Positions 54,052-62,369 of a stretch of DNA of 64,000 bases are shown one piece after another; positions within the stretch are counted from its first letter, which is position 1; each line of letters opens with the position of its first letter. The translations under genes and the position numbers were made by a program. The DNA is from Pseudovibrio sp947494035 (GTDB lineage: Bacteria > Pseudomonadota > Alphaproteobacteria > Rhizobiales > Stappiaceae): the NCBI GenBank assembly GCA_947494035.1, contig CANLTN010000001.1, positions 1 to 64,000 of the forward strand, read 5' to 3'. Below the pieces are notes generated by a model. It searched no databases, was not told the DNA's origin, and was given only the letters and a program-made list of their open reading frames with translations.

Positions 54052-54870
54052 TCAGCCGTGCTCGGCCTCCAGCATTTCACTCCATGTTTTCGGAGTATCA
54101 CCGTTCAGCGGGTTCTTTGGTGAGCGCTTATATTTGATGGTTTCAAAATGCATGCTCAGCGTATCCGCCAGCAGCAAGCGCCCAACCAGGCCTTCCCCAA
54201 ATCCAACAATTTCCTTAATGACTTCAAGCGCCTGCAACGTACCCAGCAATCCGGTCAAAGCGCCCAGAACACCGGCCTCTGTACAGGTCGGGATAGAGCC
54301 GGCCTCAGGACGCTTAGGGAATAGGCAGCGATAGGTTGGGTTGATGTAGTTATCCTCTTCGTCGCGCTCAAACGGTTTCAGCACCGTAACGGACCCATCA
54401 AACTGGCCCACAGCGGCAGTCACCAGCGGTCGTCCGGCATAAAAACAGGCGTCTGACACAAGATAGCGCGTTGCGAAGTTGTCAGAGCCATCAACCACGA
54501 TGTGGTAATCGTTGATCAGTGCCATGGCGTTCTGCCCGTTAATACGGGTCGGGTGCGGAACAACGCGCACGTTCGGGTTCAGGCGTGCAATAGCCTCGGC
54601 AGCACTGGCAACCTTAGGCTCGCCAAGCTTTTCGGTATCATGAATGATCTGGCGCTGCAGATTGGACAGCGACACAACATCATCATCAACAATTCCGATT
54701 GTACCCACACCAGCCGCTGCCAGATATTGTAGCACCGGAGCACCAAGCCCTCCTGCTCCGATCACCAAAACACGCGCGGCTTTGAGTTTTTGTTGGCCCG
54801 GACCGCCCACATCCCGCAGGACGATGTGACGGGCGTAACGTTCCAGTTCAGAAGCTGTAAGGGAAAGCAA
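54052..54870 (-). CDS. ThiF/MoeB-type adenylyltransferase
   Basis: This enzyme adenylates the C-terminal glycine of small sulphur-carrier proteins such as MoaD or ThiS. The 272-residue product has the nucleotide-binding VLVIGAGGLGAPVLQYLAAAGVGTIGIVD, the VDDDVVSLSNLQRQ arginine-finger region, VVDGSDNFATRYLVSD and the conserved-cysteine region SIPTCTEAGVLGALTGLLG. The usual zinc pair CxxC in MoeB is incomplete: PTYRCLFPKRP keeps one cysteine, and no second CxxC pair is evident toward the C-terminus. No rhodanese domain is present. Partner genes (moaD, thiS) are not adjacent, so molybdenum-cofactor versus thiamine use is open. Confidence 0.85.
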   Translation of the reverse strand: MLSLTASELERYARHIVLRDVGGPGQQKLKAARVLVIGAGGLGAPVLQYLAAAGVGTIGIVDDDVVSLSNLQRQIIHDTEKLGEPKVASAAEAIARLNPNVRVVPHPTRINGQNAMALINDYHIVVDGSDNFATRYLVSDACFYAGRPLVTAAVGQFDGSVTVLKPFERDEEDNYINPTYRCLFPKRPEAGSIPTCTEAGVLGALTGLLGTLQALEVIKEIVGFGEGLVGRLLLADTLSMHFETIKYKRSPKNPLNGDTPKTWSEMLEAEHG

Positions 54871-55313
54871 AATGGACTCCAGTCATTCAGCGCTTCTCAC
54901 ATTTCTTCTCAGTCATGCACAGCGCTCTCATTCATTGTTTTCAGCGTATCTTAGCCCAAAAATCGGGTTTCCCATATGGGGCTATTTACGGCGATCTCTT
55001 AAAGAACACCCTCAGCATTTTCTCAAGCAAAATCGGCTGCTGGTTAGACAAAATTTGATTAAGCGATGTGAAAAAATACAGCACTTTGCTGCTTTAAACG
55101 GATTGTGAGGAATAAAGTTTCATACCCGAAGTGGTGATGATGGCTTTGTTGGTCTTCATAGAAGAAGGGTAGCCCCAAACGCAAACCGCATTGATTGACT
55201 GCGAAACTTGCAAAGCTGCCTTTACGAAGTAGATGTCTTCTTCGCTAGGCTAAATGCGGCAATTATGACGGAACAAGCGCCCTTGCACTTAGCGTGCAAG
55301 GGCATAGCATCAA
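54871..55313. other. Intergenic region with possible gene remnant
   Basis: No supported gene is found in these 443 bases. A short plus-strand frame at 54872-55108 (78 codons) has no family similarity. On the minus strand, about 47 codons are open from 55254 to 55105 (reading SEEDIYFVKAALQVSQS...), without a start codon and preceded by a stop; it may be a fragment of a lost gene. A terminator-like hairpin lies at 55279-55303. Confidence 0.4.
55279..55303 (-). terminator. Terminator-like hairpin after the MDR oxidoreductase gene
   Basis: A perfect 10-bp stem GCCCTTGCAC (55279-55288) / GTGCAAGGGC (55294-55303) with loop TTAGC, ending 11 bases beyond the stop codon. The following minus-strand bases are not a T run, so efficiency is uncertain. 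Confidence 0.65.
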
Positions 55314-56354
55314 TTAGTCGGAGATTTTAATTGCGATTTTGCCCATGTGTTGAGCTCCACGTAGGTGTGCAATTGCGTTCTCTACGTTTTCGAACGCAAA
55401 AGTAGAATCAACTACAGGCTTAATTTTGTGCTTCGATACAAATGCGGTCATATTCTCAAAATGTTCGCGGGAACCGACGAGAACCCCGGAAACACTCCCA
55501 TTATTGAGGATTAGGTTTACGAGATTGTCTGGTTGCAAGTCAGTTCCGGTCAAGATGCCGACTTGTGCGATAACGCCATGTGGCGCAAGGCTGCGAATAG
55601 ACCTTTCGAGTGTCTCCTTCCCACCCAGTTCCAATATAATATCAACGCCAGCATTGCTGGTCGCACGCAGGACTTCAATGTCCCATTGGGGGTGCCGTTT
55701 GTAGTTGATGGTAATATCCGCTCCCATTTCCTTCACAATCGCTAATTTATCGTCTGAAGAGCTAAGCATGATGACTTTTGCACCTGCTGCTTTGGCAAAT
55801 TGGAGGGCAAAGAGGGCGACGCCGCCCGTTCCCTGAATAAGGACCGTATCGTTGCTTGTAAAAGTCCGATGTTGTTCAAATAACGCATGCCACGCAGTCA
55901 CCGCAGCACAGGGAAGGGTAGCGGCTTCGACCCAGTCCAAATGATCAGGAATGGATACGAGTGTATTTTCATCGAACTTCCCAAATTCGGCAAGGACACC
56001 ATTATACTTTGCAAACCCCAGCGCAGACTCAAAGTCTCCAGATTTTAGCCGTCCATCAATCCATTCCTGATAAAAAATTGGCATAACGCGGTCACCGACG
56101 TTCCAGCGCGTTACATCATCGCCAACAGCGACAACTTCCCCGGCCGCATCAGAAAGTGGAATAAGATCAGAGGGCATTGGGCCAAACTGACCATCGAGTA
56201 TCATCAGATCACGAGCATTCAGGCTGGCGGCTTTAAAGTTTACTCTGACCTCAGTGGCAGCAAGCGCACCACCGGTTTTTTCCGCAAAGCTGATTTTGCT
56301 CCCATTCAAAACGGCCGCGCGAAAGCTATCTTGCTGGTTTACAACAATATTCAT
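55314..56354 (-). CDS. Zinc-independent MDR oxidoreductase (NAD(P)H:quinone oxidoreductase-like)
   Basis: The 346-residue product is a medium-chain dehydrogenase/reductase with the N-terminal GroES-like domain (SLNARDLMILDGQFG, DAAGEVVAVGDDVTRWNVGDRV) and a Rossmann domain starting VLIQGTGGVALFALQFAKAAGAKVIMLSS. No zinc-ligand cysteine cluster is seen, which points to the quinone reductase/zeta-crystallin group rather than a zinc alcohol dehydrogenase. The ATG at 56354 follows GAAGGA; the further upstream in-frame region has no family similarity. It is divergent from a LysR gene (134 bases between), so regulation by that LysR product is likely. Confidence 0.86.
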   Translation of the reverse strand: MNIVVNQQDSFRAAVLNGSKISFAEKTGGALAATEVRVNFKAASLNARDLMILDGQFGPMPSDLIPLSDAAGEVVAVGDDVTRWNVGDRVMPIFYQEWIDGRLKSGDFESALGFAKYNGVLAEFGKFDENTLVSIPDHLDWVEAATLPCAAVTAWHALFEQHRTFTSNDTVLIQGTGGVALFALQFAKAAGAKVIMLSSSDDKLAIVKEMGADITINYKRHPQWDIEVLRATSNAGVDIILELGGKETLERSIRSLAPHGVIAQVGILTGTDLQPDNLVNLILNNGSVSGVLVGSREHFENMTAFVSKHKIKPVVDSTFAFENVENAIAHLRGAQHMGKIAIKISD

Positions 56355-56488
56355 GTGAAATTTCCTTCTTCGTTGCTGAATGCACCGCCCATGCCGTGCA
56401 TTGGTTCTGCAATGAAAATAAACAAATTGGCTTTGCGTAGAAGATGCATTAAAGCAAAATAGATTTGCATAAATAGAAAGCAACTAAC

Positions 56489-57361
56489 TTGGAGAACTCA
56501 CTTAACTGGGATGATCTGCGATTGTTACTGACAGTGGCAAAGCGCGGCAGTTTTTTACAAGCGGCCCAAGAGTTGGACCTTGCTGTCTCAACGGTGTCCC
56601 GCCGTCTTACAAACTTTGAAAGCCGCTTCGGTGCTGCCTTGCTTGAACGCAATGTGGACGGCTGTACGCTGACTGATTTAGGAAGGCGAATAACGGATCT
56701 GGCGCAATCGATGTCTACAGATCTGGAACGTGAATATATCGCCAACCGCACGCCTTCTGGCGAATTATCTGGAACGATAAAATTGACATCAGGAGATGGC
56801 TTTGTGCCGGTCTTGGCGAAGGCAATTGGTGCATTCACCACCGTACATAAAGGCGTTTCCATTGAATACTCAGTCGAAGATACTTATCGCAAAGTGGCGC
56901 GTGGCGAAGTCGATGTGGCTGTGCGTTTCGCTAATCTGGGTGAGCCGTCTTTGATCTATAAAAAACTGGTTGAAGTTGAGTATGGAATGTTTGCCACGGC
57001 GACGTATGCTGCAACATTGTCTGAGCAAATACGCCCTCAAGATATAGAATGCATCGGGTTTCTTCAGCCATTGGCAAATGAACCCCACATGAGAGCAGCG
57101 CGCGCCGCTGGGTTTGTCAAATCGCGGGTGCGGGTTTCGTCGCTAACCGCGCAGCTAAATACAGTGCATGAAAATTTGGGTGCCGCCATTTTACCAAGAG
57201 CAGTCGCCCAGGGACTGGTTGAATTGTTCCCTCAATTGAAACTGCCAAAGACGGATGTTTATGTAGTTACCCGTCCGCAGGCACTCAAACAGCCTCATAT
57301 TCGTGCGTTTATTGATTGCCTCTACACTGAGCTTGACCAAATCACAGCTGAGCAAAAGTAA
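56489..57361 (+). CDS. LysR-family transcriptional regulator
   Basis: The 290-residue protein has the N-terminal winged HTH (NWDDLRLLLTVAKRGSFLQAAQELDLAVSTVSRRLTNFE) and a substrate-binding-like effector domain (about 88-285). It starts at a TTG (56489), which gives the family-typical distance to the HTH; no in-frame ATG is nearby. The gene is divergent from the MDR oxidoreductase, a classic LysR arrangement, and the region 56355-56488 should contain the LysR box (the palindrome was not unequivocally found by eye). The effector is unknown. The LysE-type exporter follows 135 bases later in the same direction. Confidence 0.9.
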   Translation: MENSLNWDDLRLLLTVAKRGSFLQAAQELDLAVSTVSRRLTNFESRFGAALLERNVDGCTLTDLGRRITDLAQSMSTDLEREYIANRTPSGELSGTIKLTSGDGFVPVLAKAIGAFTTVHKGVSIEYSVEDTYRKVARGEVDVAVRFANLGEPSLIYKKLVEVEYGMFATATYAATLSEQIRPQDIECIGFLQPLANEPHMRAARAAGFVKSRVRVSSLTAQLNTVHENLGAAILPRAVAQGLVELFPQLKLPKTDVYVVTRPQALKQPHIRAFIDCLYTELDQITAEQK

Positions 57362-57453
57362 CGAGAAGCATAAACATATCGCAACATGTGGCTCGCTCAA
57401 AGATTTGCACCAGCGGGGAAGTCAGCCCTAATGTGGCCTTGCAAATCCAGATA

Positions 57454-57487
57454 CCCCAAGTATAAGCGCTGCTACGTATACTTGGGG
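57454..57487 (+). promoter_or_regulatory. Perfect inverted repeat enclosing the ribosome binding site of the LysE-type gene
   Basis: CCCCAAGTATA (57454-57464) is exactly complementary to TATACTTGGGG (57477-57487), 11 bp with a 12-base spacer AGCGCTGCTACG. The right arm ends in GGGG of the GGGGGGA Shine-Dalgarno (57484-57490) before the GTG start at 57497. As RNA it would sequester the site; as DNA it looks like an operator. Confidence 0.65.
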
Positions 57488-57496
57488 GGATTGCTT

Positions 57497-58135
57497 GTGG
57501 CTTGGTCAGAGATATTAAGTTTCGTTTTCGTCGCGTCTTTGCTCGTTATGTCGCCTGGGCCGAACGGTGTGCTCATCGCAAAGACCGTGCCTACTTCGGG
57601 ACGCGCTGCAGGGTTCGCTAATGTGGCTGGGTTTGTAGCTGCGTTTTACCTCCATGGAATGCTCGCGATCCTCGGCATATCCATCATCCTTGTACAGTCA
57701 GCCACTGCCTTTACACTCGTGAAGTACCTAGGCGCTGCGTATCTGTGCTGGATCGGGGTGAAAGCACTTTATGCGACCTTTAAGGGTTTTGAGGATGCGC
57801 CGAAGATTGCTCCGGCAAACCAAAAGCGGACGCTCGTGAGCGCGTTTACGGAAGGTGTTTTAACAAACGCACTGAACCCAAAGGTGTCGATGTTCTACCT
57901 TGCTGCATTCCCGCAGTTTATCTCACTTGGCGAAGCATCCGCAGCATCTTCATTCTTGCTTGTGTCGCTGCATTCGGTGATCAATGCGGTTTGGTTTGGG
58001 GCGATGGTTCTCCTGCTCGGAAAACTCACCAGCCTCGCACGCACGGGCAGTTTCCAAAGATGGCTCAAGGGCATAACCGGGGTCGTTTTCATTGGCTTTG
58101 GTGTGAAATTAGCCAGCTATAAGCCAAGTTTGTAG
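57497..58135 (+). CDS. LysE/RhtB-family amino-acid exporter
   Basis: The 212-residue protein exports amino acids or related small molecules. It has about six hydrophobic segments and the family signature VMSPGPNGVLIAKTVPTSGRAAG, then the conserved GAAYLCWIGVKALY and NALNPKVSMFYLAAFPQF. The GTG at 57497 is chosen because GGGGGGA lies 7 bases upstream; an ATG-like start at 57386 would add 37 residues of non-family sequence. The start region lies inside an inverted repeat. It follows the LysR gene in the same direction. LysE-type exporters are often governed by LysR regulators, but the LysR also has a divergent target. Confidence 0.86.
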   Translation: MAWSEILSFVFVASLLVMSPGPNGVLIAKTVPTSGRAAGFANVAGFVAAFYLHGMLAILGISIILVQSATAFTLVKYLGAAYLCWIGVKALYATFKGFEDAPKIAPANQKRTLVSAFTEGVLTNALNPKVSMFYLAAFPQFISLGEASAASSFLLVSLHSVINAVWFGAMVLLLGKLTSLARTGSFQRWLKGITGVVFIGFGVKLASYKPSL

Positions 58136-58158
58136 CCAGTCCATTCCGCAGACCCGCT

Positions 58159-59226
58159 TTAGCCGAGCAGACGGCTCACCAAGCGGGCTGTGTAATCCAC
58201 CATGGGAATGACCCGCGCATAATTGAGGCGGGTTGGCCCGATAATCCCGAGCACACCCACAACGCGCTGCTCACTATCGCGGTACGGCGACACGATCAGG
58301 GATGAACCGGAGAGCGAGAACAGCTTGTTCTCCGATCCGATGAAAATCCGCACGCCCTCGCCATCCTTGGCAAGGTCCAGCAAGCGGATCAGCTCGCTCT
58401 TGTTCTCCAGATCATCAAATAGCAGGCGAATGCGCTCCAGATCTTCCTGCGCGGCCACATTATCCAGCAGGTTGGAGCGTCCGCGAACGATCAGCGTGCC
58501 CGGCTCGCTCCGGTCGCCGCCCCAAACAGCAATCCCCGCATCCACCACTTTGGCGGTCAACGTGTCCAGTTCAGCCTGAAACTCATTGCGCTGCCGCACA
58601 AGCTCGGTCTGTGCTTCTGTCAGCGTCCGGTTTCTGATGACCGAATTAAGGTAGTTGGAGGCTTCGGTCAGCGCAGAAGGCGGCAAACCCGGAGGTAGAC
58701 TAACAACGCGGTTCTCGACAGAACCATCTTCACTCACCAGTACCACCAGCGCCTTGAGCGGCTCAATCTGGACAAACTCGATATGGCGCAGCGTCGTGTC
58801 AGTCTTGTTGGAAAGCACAACCCCTGCCCCACGGCTCAAGCCAGAAAGCATCTGACTGGCTTCCGTGAGCACCTGTTCCGGCGTCTTGTCACCGCCTTTG
58901 GCCTTCACCTGAACTGCGATTTGCTGACGTTCTTCTCTGGTCAGGTCGCCAACCTCAAGAAACCCGTCAACGAACAATCGCAGGCCGGATTGTGTCGGCA
59001 AACGACCCGCGCTGGTATGCGGAGAATAAAGCAGCCCATGATGCTCCAGATCCGCCATCACATTGCGAATGGACGCAGGCGATAGAGGCTGAGAAAGACC
59101 TCGTGAAAGATTACGGGATCCCAGCGGTTCGCCGGTATCAAGGTAATTTTCGACGATCCTTCGGAAAATCTCGCGGGAACGTTCATCAAGATCCTCAAGA
59201 GGGACAGAAGGAGGAACGCTCGTCAC
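58159..59226 (-). CDS. hrcA: Heat-inducible transcription repressor HrcA
   Basis: HrcA represses the groE and dnaK operons by binding CIRCE sites. The 355-residue form has the winged HTH near the N-terminus (LDERSREIFRRIVENYLDTGEPLGSRNLSRGL) followed by the C-terminal dimerisation region with VLSNKTDTTLRHIEF and a conserved end VDYTARLVSRLL. The GTG at 59226 is preferred because GGAG lies upstream and the product length matches the family; a TTG at 59277 gives 17 more residues. It is divergent from rph, an arrangement conserved in alphaproteobacteria. No grpE follows; a CIRCE element was not detected here. Confidence 0.92.
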   Translation of the reverse strand: MTSVPPSVPLEDLDERSREIFRRIVENYLDTGEPLGSRNLSRGLSQPLSPASIRNVMADLEHHGLLYSPHTSAGRLPTQSGLRLFVDGFLEVGDLTREERQQIAVQVKAKGGDKTPEQVLTEASQMLSGLSRGAGVVLSNKTDTTLRHIEFVQIEPLKALVVLVSEDGSVENRVVSLPPGLPPSALTEASNYLNSVIRNRTLTEAQTELVRQRNEFQAELDTLTAKVVDAGIAVWGGDRSEPGTLIVRGRSNLLDNVAAQEDLERIRLLFDDLENKSELIRLLDLAKDGEGVRIFIGSENKLFSLSGSSLIVSPYRDSEQRVVGVLGIIGPTRLNYARVIPMVDYTARLVSRLLG

Positions 59227-59435
59227 GGTATTGGAACTCCAGATCAACAACAGGTTCGGGCCAAAGCCTCTGTTCAATCCCTAGCACAGGACAATTGAAC
59301 AACCAAAACTCAATTTTAGCAGAAAATCAGCGCTCAAATCAAAACCAGCCTTTGCGCTAAAGGCAAACCGCAGCTAAAAGAGCCGCAATACCATTTGTGA
59401 CTTTATATCTATTAAGCAACCCGAGGGAGCTTACC

Positions 59436-60155
59436 TTGAACCGTCCATCCAAACGTACACCTGATGAAATGCGCCCAGTCAGCCTGGAGCGCGGTGTTGC
59501 TAAACACGCCGAAGGCTCTTGCCTGATCAAATTTGGTGATACCCACGTTCTGTGTACAGCAAGTTTGGAAGAGCGCGTTCCGCCGTGGCTTCGTGGCCAG
59601 AACCGTGGTTGGGTAACCGCCGAATACGGCATGCTGCCACGCGCAACTCATGACCGTATGCGCCGTGAATCCTCCGCAGGCAAGCAGTCGGGCCGTACTC
59701 AGGAAATCCAGCGCCTTATCGGCCGCTCTTTGCGTGCTGTTGTGGATCTGGGCGCGCTTGGTGAGCGTCAGATTACCGTTGACTGCGACGTCATTCAGGC
59801 CGATGGTGGCACCCGCACAGCCTCCATCACAGGCGCATGGGTTGCCCTGCACGACTGCCTGAAATGGATGGAAGCGCGCGACATGGTCAAAACAGACAAG
59901 GTTCTCAAAGACCACATCGCAGCGATCTCCTGTGGCATCTACGAAGGCACACCGGTTGCCGATCTGGACTACGTGGAAGACTCTTCCGCAGACACAGATG
60001 CAAACTTCGTCATGACTGGCAAAGGTGGCATCGTGGAAATCCAGGGTACCGCTGAAGGTGAGCCATTTTCTGAAGAAGAACTCGGTCAGCTCATGGGCCT
60101 TGCAAAACAGTCCATCTCCAAACTGGTTGAGCTGCAAAAACTAACGGTGCTTTGA
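59436..60155 (+). CDS. rph: Ribonuclease PH
   Basis: RNase PH trims the 3' ends of tRNA precursors phosphorolytically. The 239-residue protein begins MNRPSKRTPDEMRPVSLERGV and has the family segments GSCLIKFGDTHVLCTASLE, GWVTAEYGMLPRATHDR (catalytic region), VIQADGGTRTASITGAWVAL and GKGGIVEIQGTAEGEPFSEEELG. The TTG at 59436 follows GAGGGAG at a suitable spacing, and an upstream start at 59397 would add unrelated residues. It is divergent from hrcA and overlaps rdgB by one base. Confidence 0.95.
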   Translation: MNRPSKRTPDEMRPVSLERGVAKHAEGSCLIKFGDTHVLCTASLEERVPPWLRGQNRGWVTAEYGMLPRATHDRMRRESSAGKQSGRTQEIQRLIGRSLRAVVDLGALGERQITVDCDVIQADGGTRTASITGAWVALHDCLKWMEARDMVKTDKVLKDHIAAISCGIYEGTPVADLDYVEDSSADTDANFVMTGKGGIVEIQGTAEGEPFSEEELGQLMGLAKQSISKLVELQKLTVL

Positions 60156-60796
60156 TGCAGACAGAAACAACAGAAAACCGCCGTCTGGAACCTGGCAAGC
60201 TCGTGCTTGCCAGCCACAACAAGGGCAAGCTGCGCGAAATTCAGGATATGCTCGCGCCGCATGGCTTTGAGGTTCTGTCCGTCGGTGATCTGGACCTGCC
60301 GGAACCGGTGGAAGATGGTGATACGTTCGAAGCTAATGCTGCAATCAAGGCACTCGCCTCAGCAAAGGCTACCGGACTGCCTGCTCTTTCAGATGACAGC
60401 GGCCTGTGTGTTAACGGCTTGAACGGCGATCCGGGCATCTATTCCGCTCGTTGGGCTGGTCCGGGCAAAGACTTTGGCGTCGCCATGCAGTCCGTGCATG
60501 ATAAGTTGGCTGAGGCCGGCACAGCTGACCGCAGCGCTTACTTCGTTGCAGTGCTGTGTCTGGCATGGCCGGATGGTCATGTTCAGTTCTACCGTGGCGA
60601 AATCCACGGCGAACTGGCTTGGCCACCACGAGGTCCGGAAGGTTTCGGCTACGACCCCATGTTTGTTCCTGAAGGCTTCGATAAAACCTTCGGCGAGATG
60701 GATAAACAAGAAAAACACACAACGAAGGATGGCGCAGCCCTGTCTCACCGCGCCCGAGCCTTTGTTAAGTTTCAGCAAGAGTGCTTGCCGACGTAA
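60155..60796 (+). CDS. rdgB: Non-canonical purine NTP pyrophosphatase (RdgB/HAM1)
   Basis: RdgB hydrolyses ITP, dITP and XTP so that deaminated purines are not built into nucleic acids. The 213-residue product has the family opening LVLASHNKGKLREIQDML with the substrate-binding SHNxGK, the catalytic aspartates in ALSDDSGLCVNGLNGDPGIYSARWAG and the C-terminal GFGYDPMF plus ALSHRARAF. The ATG at 60155 overlaps the last base of the rph stop codon, giving translational coupling. Length is typical. hemW follows in the same direction. Confidence 0.95.
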   Translation: MQTETTENRRLEPGKLVLASHNKGKLREIQDMLAPHGFEVLSVGDLDLPEPVEDGDTFEANAAIKALASAKATGLPALSDDSGLCVNGLNGDPGIYSARWAGPGKDFGVAMQSVHDKLAEAGTADRSAYFVAVLCLAWPDGHVQFYRGEIHGELAWPPRGPEGFGYDPMFVPEGFDKTFGEMDKQEKHTTKDGAALSHRARAFVKFQQECLPT

Positions 60797-60797
60797 A

Positions 60798-60842
60798 GCG
60801 TGTTCCCGAAAAGTGGTTTCCGGTTTTCGGACAAGAACTCGC
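60798..60842. repeat. Imperfect palindrome in the rdgB-hemW spacer
   Basis: GCGTGTTC (60798-60805) pairs with GAACTCGC (60835-60842, one mismatch), and inside CCGAAAA (60806-60812) pairs with TTTTCGG (60824-60830). The sequence resembles a dispersed alphaproteobacterial palindromic repeat that contains CCGAAAAGTG; similarity is from memory of the type, not a search. Confidence 0.6.
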
Positions 60843-60874
60843 TCAAAAATGTCGGCAGGTGCAAAGGAATAAGT

Positions 60875-62038
60875 ATGACTGTGTCACCGGTTGGCGGCTT
60901 TGGGATTTATGTGCATTGGCCGTTTTGTTTGGCCAAATGCCCTTATTGCGACTTCAACTCCCATGTGCGTCACCAGCCGGTCTCGCAGGAGACCTACGCC
61001 AAAGCTTTGGCAACCGAGTTGGCACGCTATGCGCAGATGGTGCCGGGTCGTACGGTGGATTCCATCTTCTTCGGCGGCGGAACTCCGTCCCTCATGGAGC
61101 CGAAAACCGTTGAGACTGTTCTCAACGAGATCGCCCGTCTTTGGCATGTGCCAGATACCGCTGAAATCTCCATGGAAGCCAACCCCACCAGCGTCGAAGC
61201 AACCCGCTTTGCAGGCTATCGATCTGCAGGGGTAAACCGCCTTTCCGTTGGTATTCAGGCGCTGGATGACAAGGAACTGAAGATCCTTGGACGTCAGCAT
61301 TCTGTTTCGGAAGCGATTCAAGCAGTCGAAATTGCGCGTAAAACATTCCCGCGCATCTCGTTTGACCTGATCTACGCCCGTCCCAACCAAACCTTGAAGG
61401 CATGGGAGCAGGAGCTCAACCGCGCCATCGATCTGGCTGCGGACCACCTCTCCATGTACCAGCTCACCATCGAGAGCGGTACAATGTTCCAGCGCCTTTA
61501 TGCTGCTGGAAAGCTTGAGATGCTGGACCCGGACCTTGCCGCAGACATGTTTGACCTCACCCAGCAGGTCACCGCAGCGCGCGGCCTGCCAGCCTATGAG
61601 GTCTCCAACCACGCAGCGCCTGACGCCCAGTGCCAACACAACCTCATTTATTGGCGCTACGGTGACTATGTTGGCGTCGGCCCCGGTGCCCATGGCCGTT
61701 TGACGCTGGAAGACGGCTCACGACTGGCAACCTCCACGGAAAAGCATCCGGAAACATGGCTGGGTCTGGTTGAAAGTCAGGGCCACGGCTCTATTTCTGA
61801 GGATCGCCTTGGTCACGAAGAGCAAAGCGATGAGATGTTGCTGATGGGCATGCGGCTGCATGAAGGCATTGAAGTGCCACGTTATGAACAGCTCTCTGGC
61901 CGCCAGTTTAACCCGCAAAGACTGCTTAATCTGCAGGAAAACGGAATGGTGGAGTGGGTCGGCAACAGCCGCGTACGTGCAACACAAGCGGGCTTCCCCC
62001 TGCTGGATGCCGTAATAACCGAGCTGGCCTCCGATTAG
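60875..62038 (+). CDS. hemW: Radical SAM haem chaperone HemW
   Basis: HemW is a radical SAM protein that binds haem and inserts it into target proteins; it is often misannotated as coproporphyrinogen dehydrogenase. The 387-residue product has the radical SAM motif CLAKCPYCDFNSHV (C18, C22, C25) and the conserved IFFGGGTPSLM, EANPTSV and RLSVGIQALDD segments. The HemN-type N-terminal extension is absent, supporting HemW. The ATG at 60875 follows AAAGGAAT; an in-frame upstream start would run into the palindrome. It lies 78 bases after rdgB and ends the rph-rdgB-hemW run. Confidence 0.93.
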   Translation: MTVSPVGGFGIYVHWPFCLAKCPYCDFNSHVRHQPVSQETYAKALATELARYAQMVPGRTVDSIFFGGGTPSLMEPKTVETVLNEIARLWHVPDTAEISMEANPTSVEATRFAGYRSAGVNRLSVGIQALDDKELKILGRQHSVSEAIQAVEIARKTFPRISFDLIYARPNQTLKAWEQELNRAIDLAADHLSMYQLTIESGTMFQRLYAAGKLEMLDPDLAADMFDLTQQVTAARGLPAYEVSNHAAPDAQCQHNLIYWRYGDYVGVGPGAHGRLTLEDGSRLATSTEKHPETWLGLVESQGHGSISEDRLGHEEQSDEMLLMGMRLHEGIEVPRYEQLSGRQFNPQRLLNLQENGMVEWVGNSRVRATQAGFPLLDAVITELASD

Positions 62039-62369
62039 CATTGCCAAATAAATTTCATTAGTAATTTCAACTTAATGAAATAATCGCAATCAGTTTACTC
62101 TCGACGTTTCGAGCAATATTTTATCTATTGTGCAACGCAGCATAATTGGTTACAATACAAACTCCTTAACGGTGGTGAAGAACCTATTGATCTGCAATAC
62201 AAGTTAAGGTTGGTATGTATTTCTCCATGAGTCTATGTTGCTGAAAAGGTGTAGAGCTGCCTATACTTTTGCAGTGCAGCACTTCGGGCTATACTGTATC
62301 CGTGCTGCGCAAAACAAAAATACATGAATGAGAGTTGGCTGAAGCGAGCGTCTGGGGAGGTAACATTCT
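62039..62369. other. Region before phaZ without recognised feature
   Basis: These 331 bases hold no convincing gene. The stretch 62040-62160 is AT-rich (TTAATGAAATAATCGC) and should contain the phaZ promoter. No operator, terminator or RNA gene was identified. Confidence 0.5.

Noticed and set aside
54872..55108. A 78-codon plus-strand frame directly behind the MoeB-like gene start
   Set aside because: No ribosome binding site, no motif, lies in the probable promoter area of the MoeB-like gene.
57386..57496. An extended N-terminus of the LysE-type exporter
   Set aside because: The extra residues have no hydrophobic or family character, and the strong ribosome binding site lies after them.
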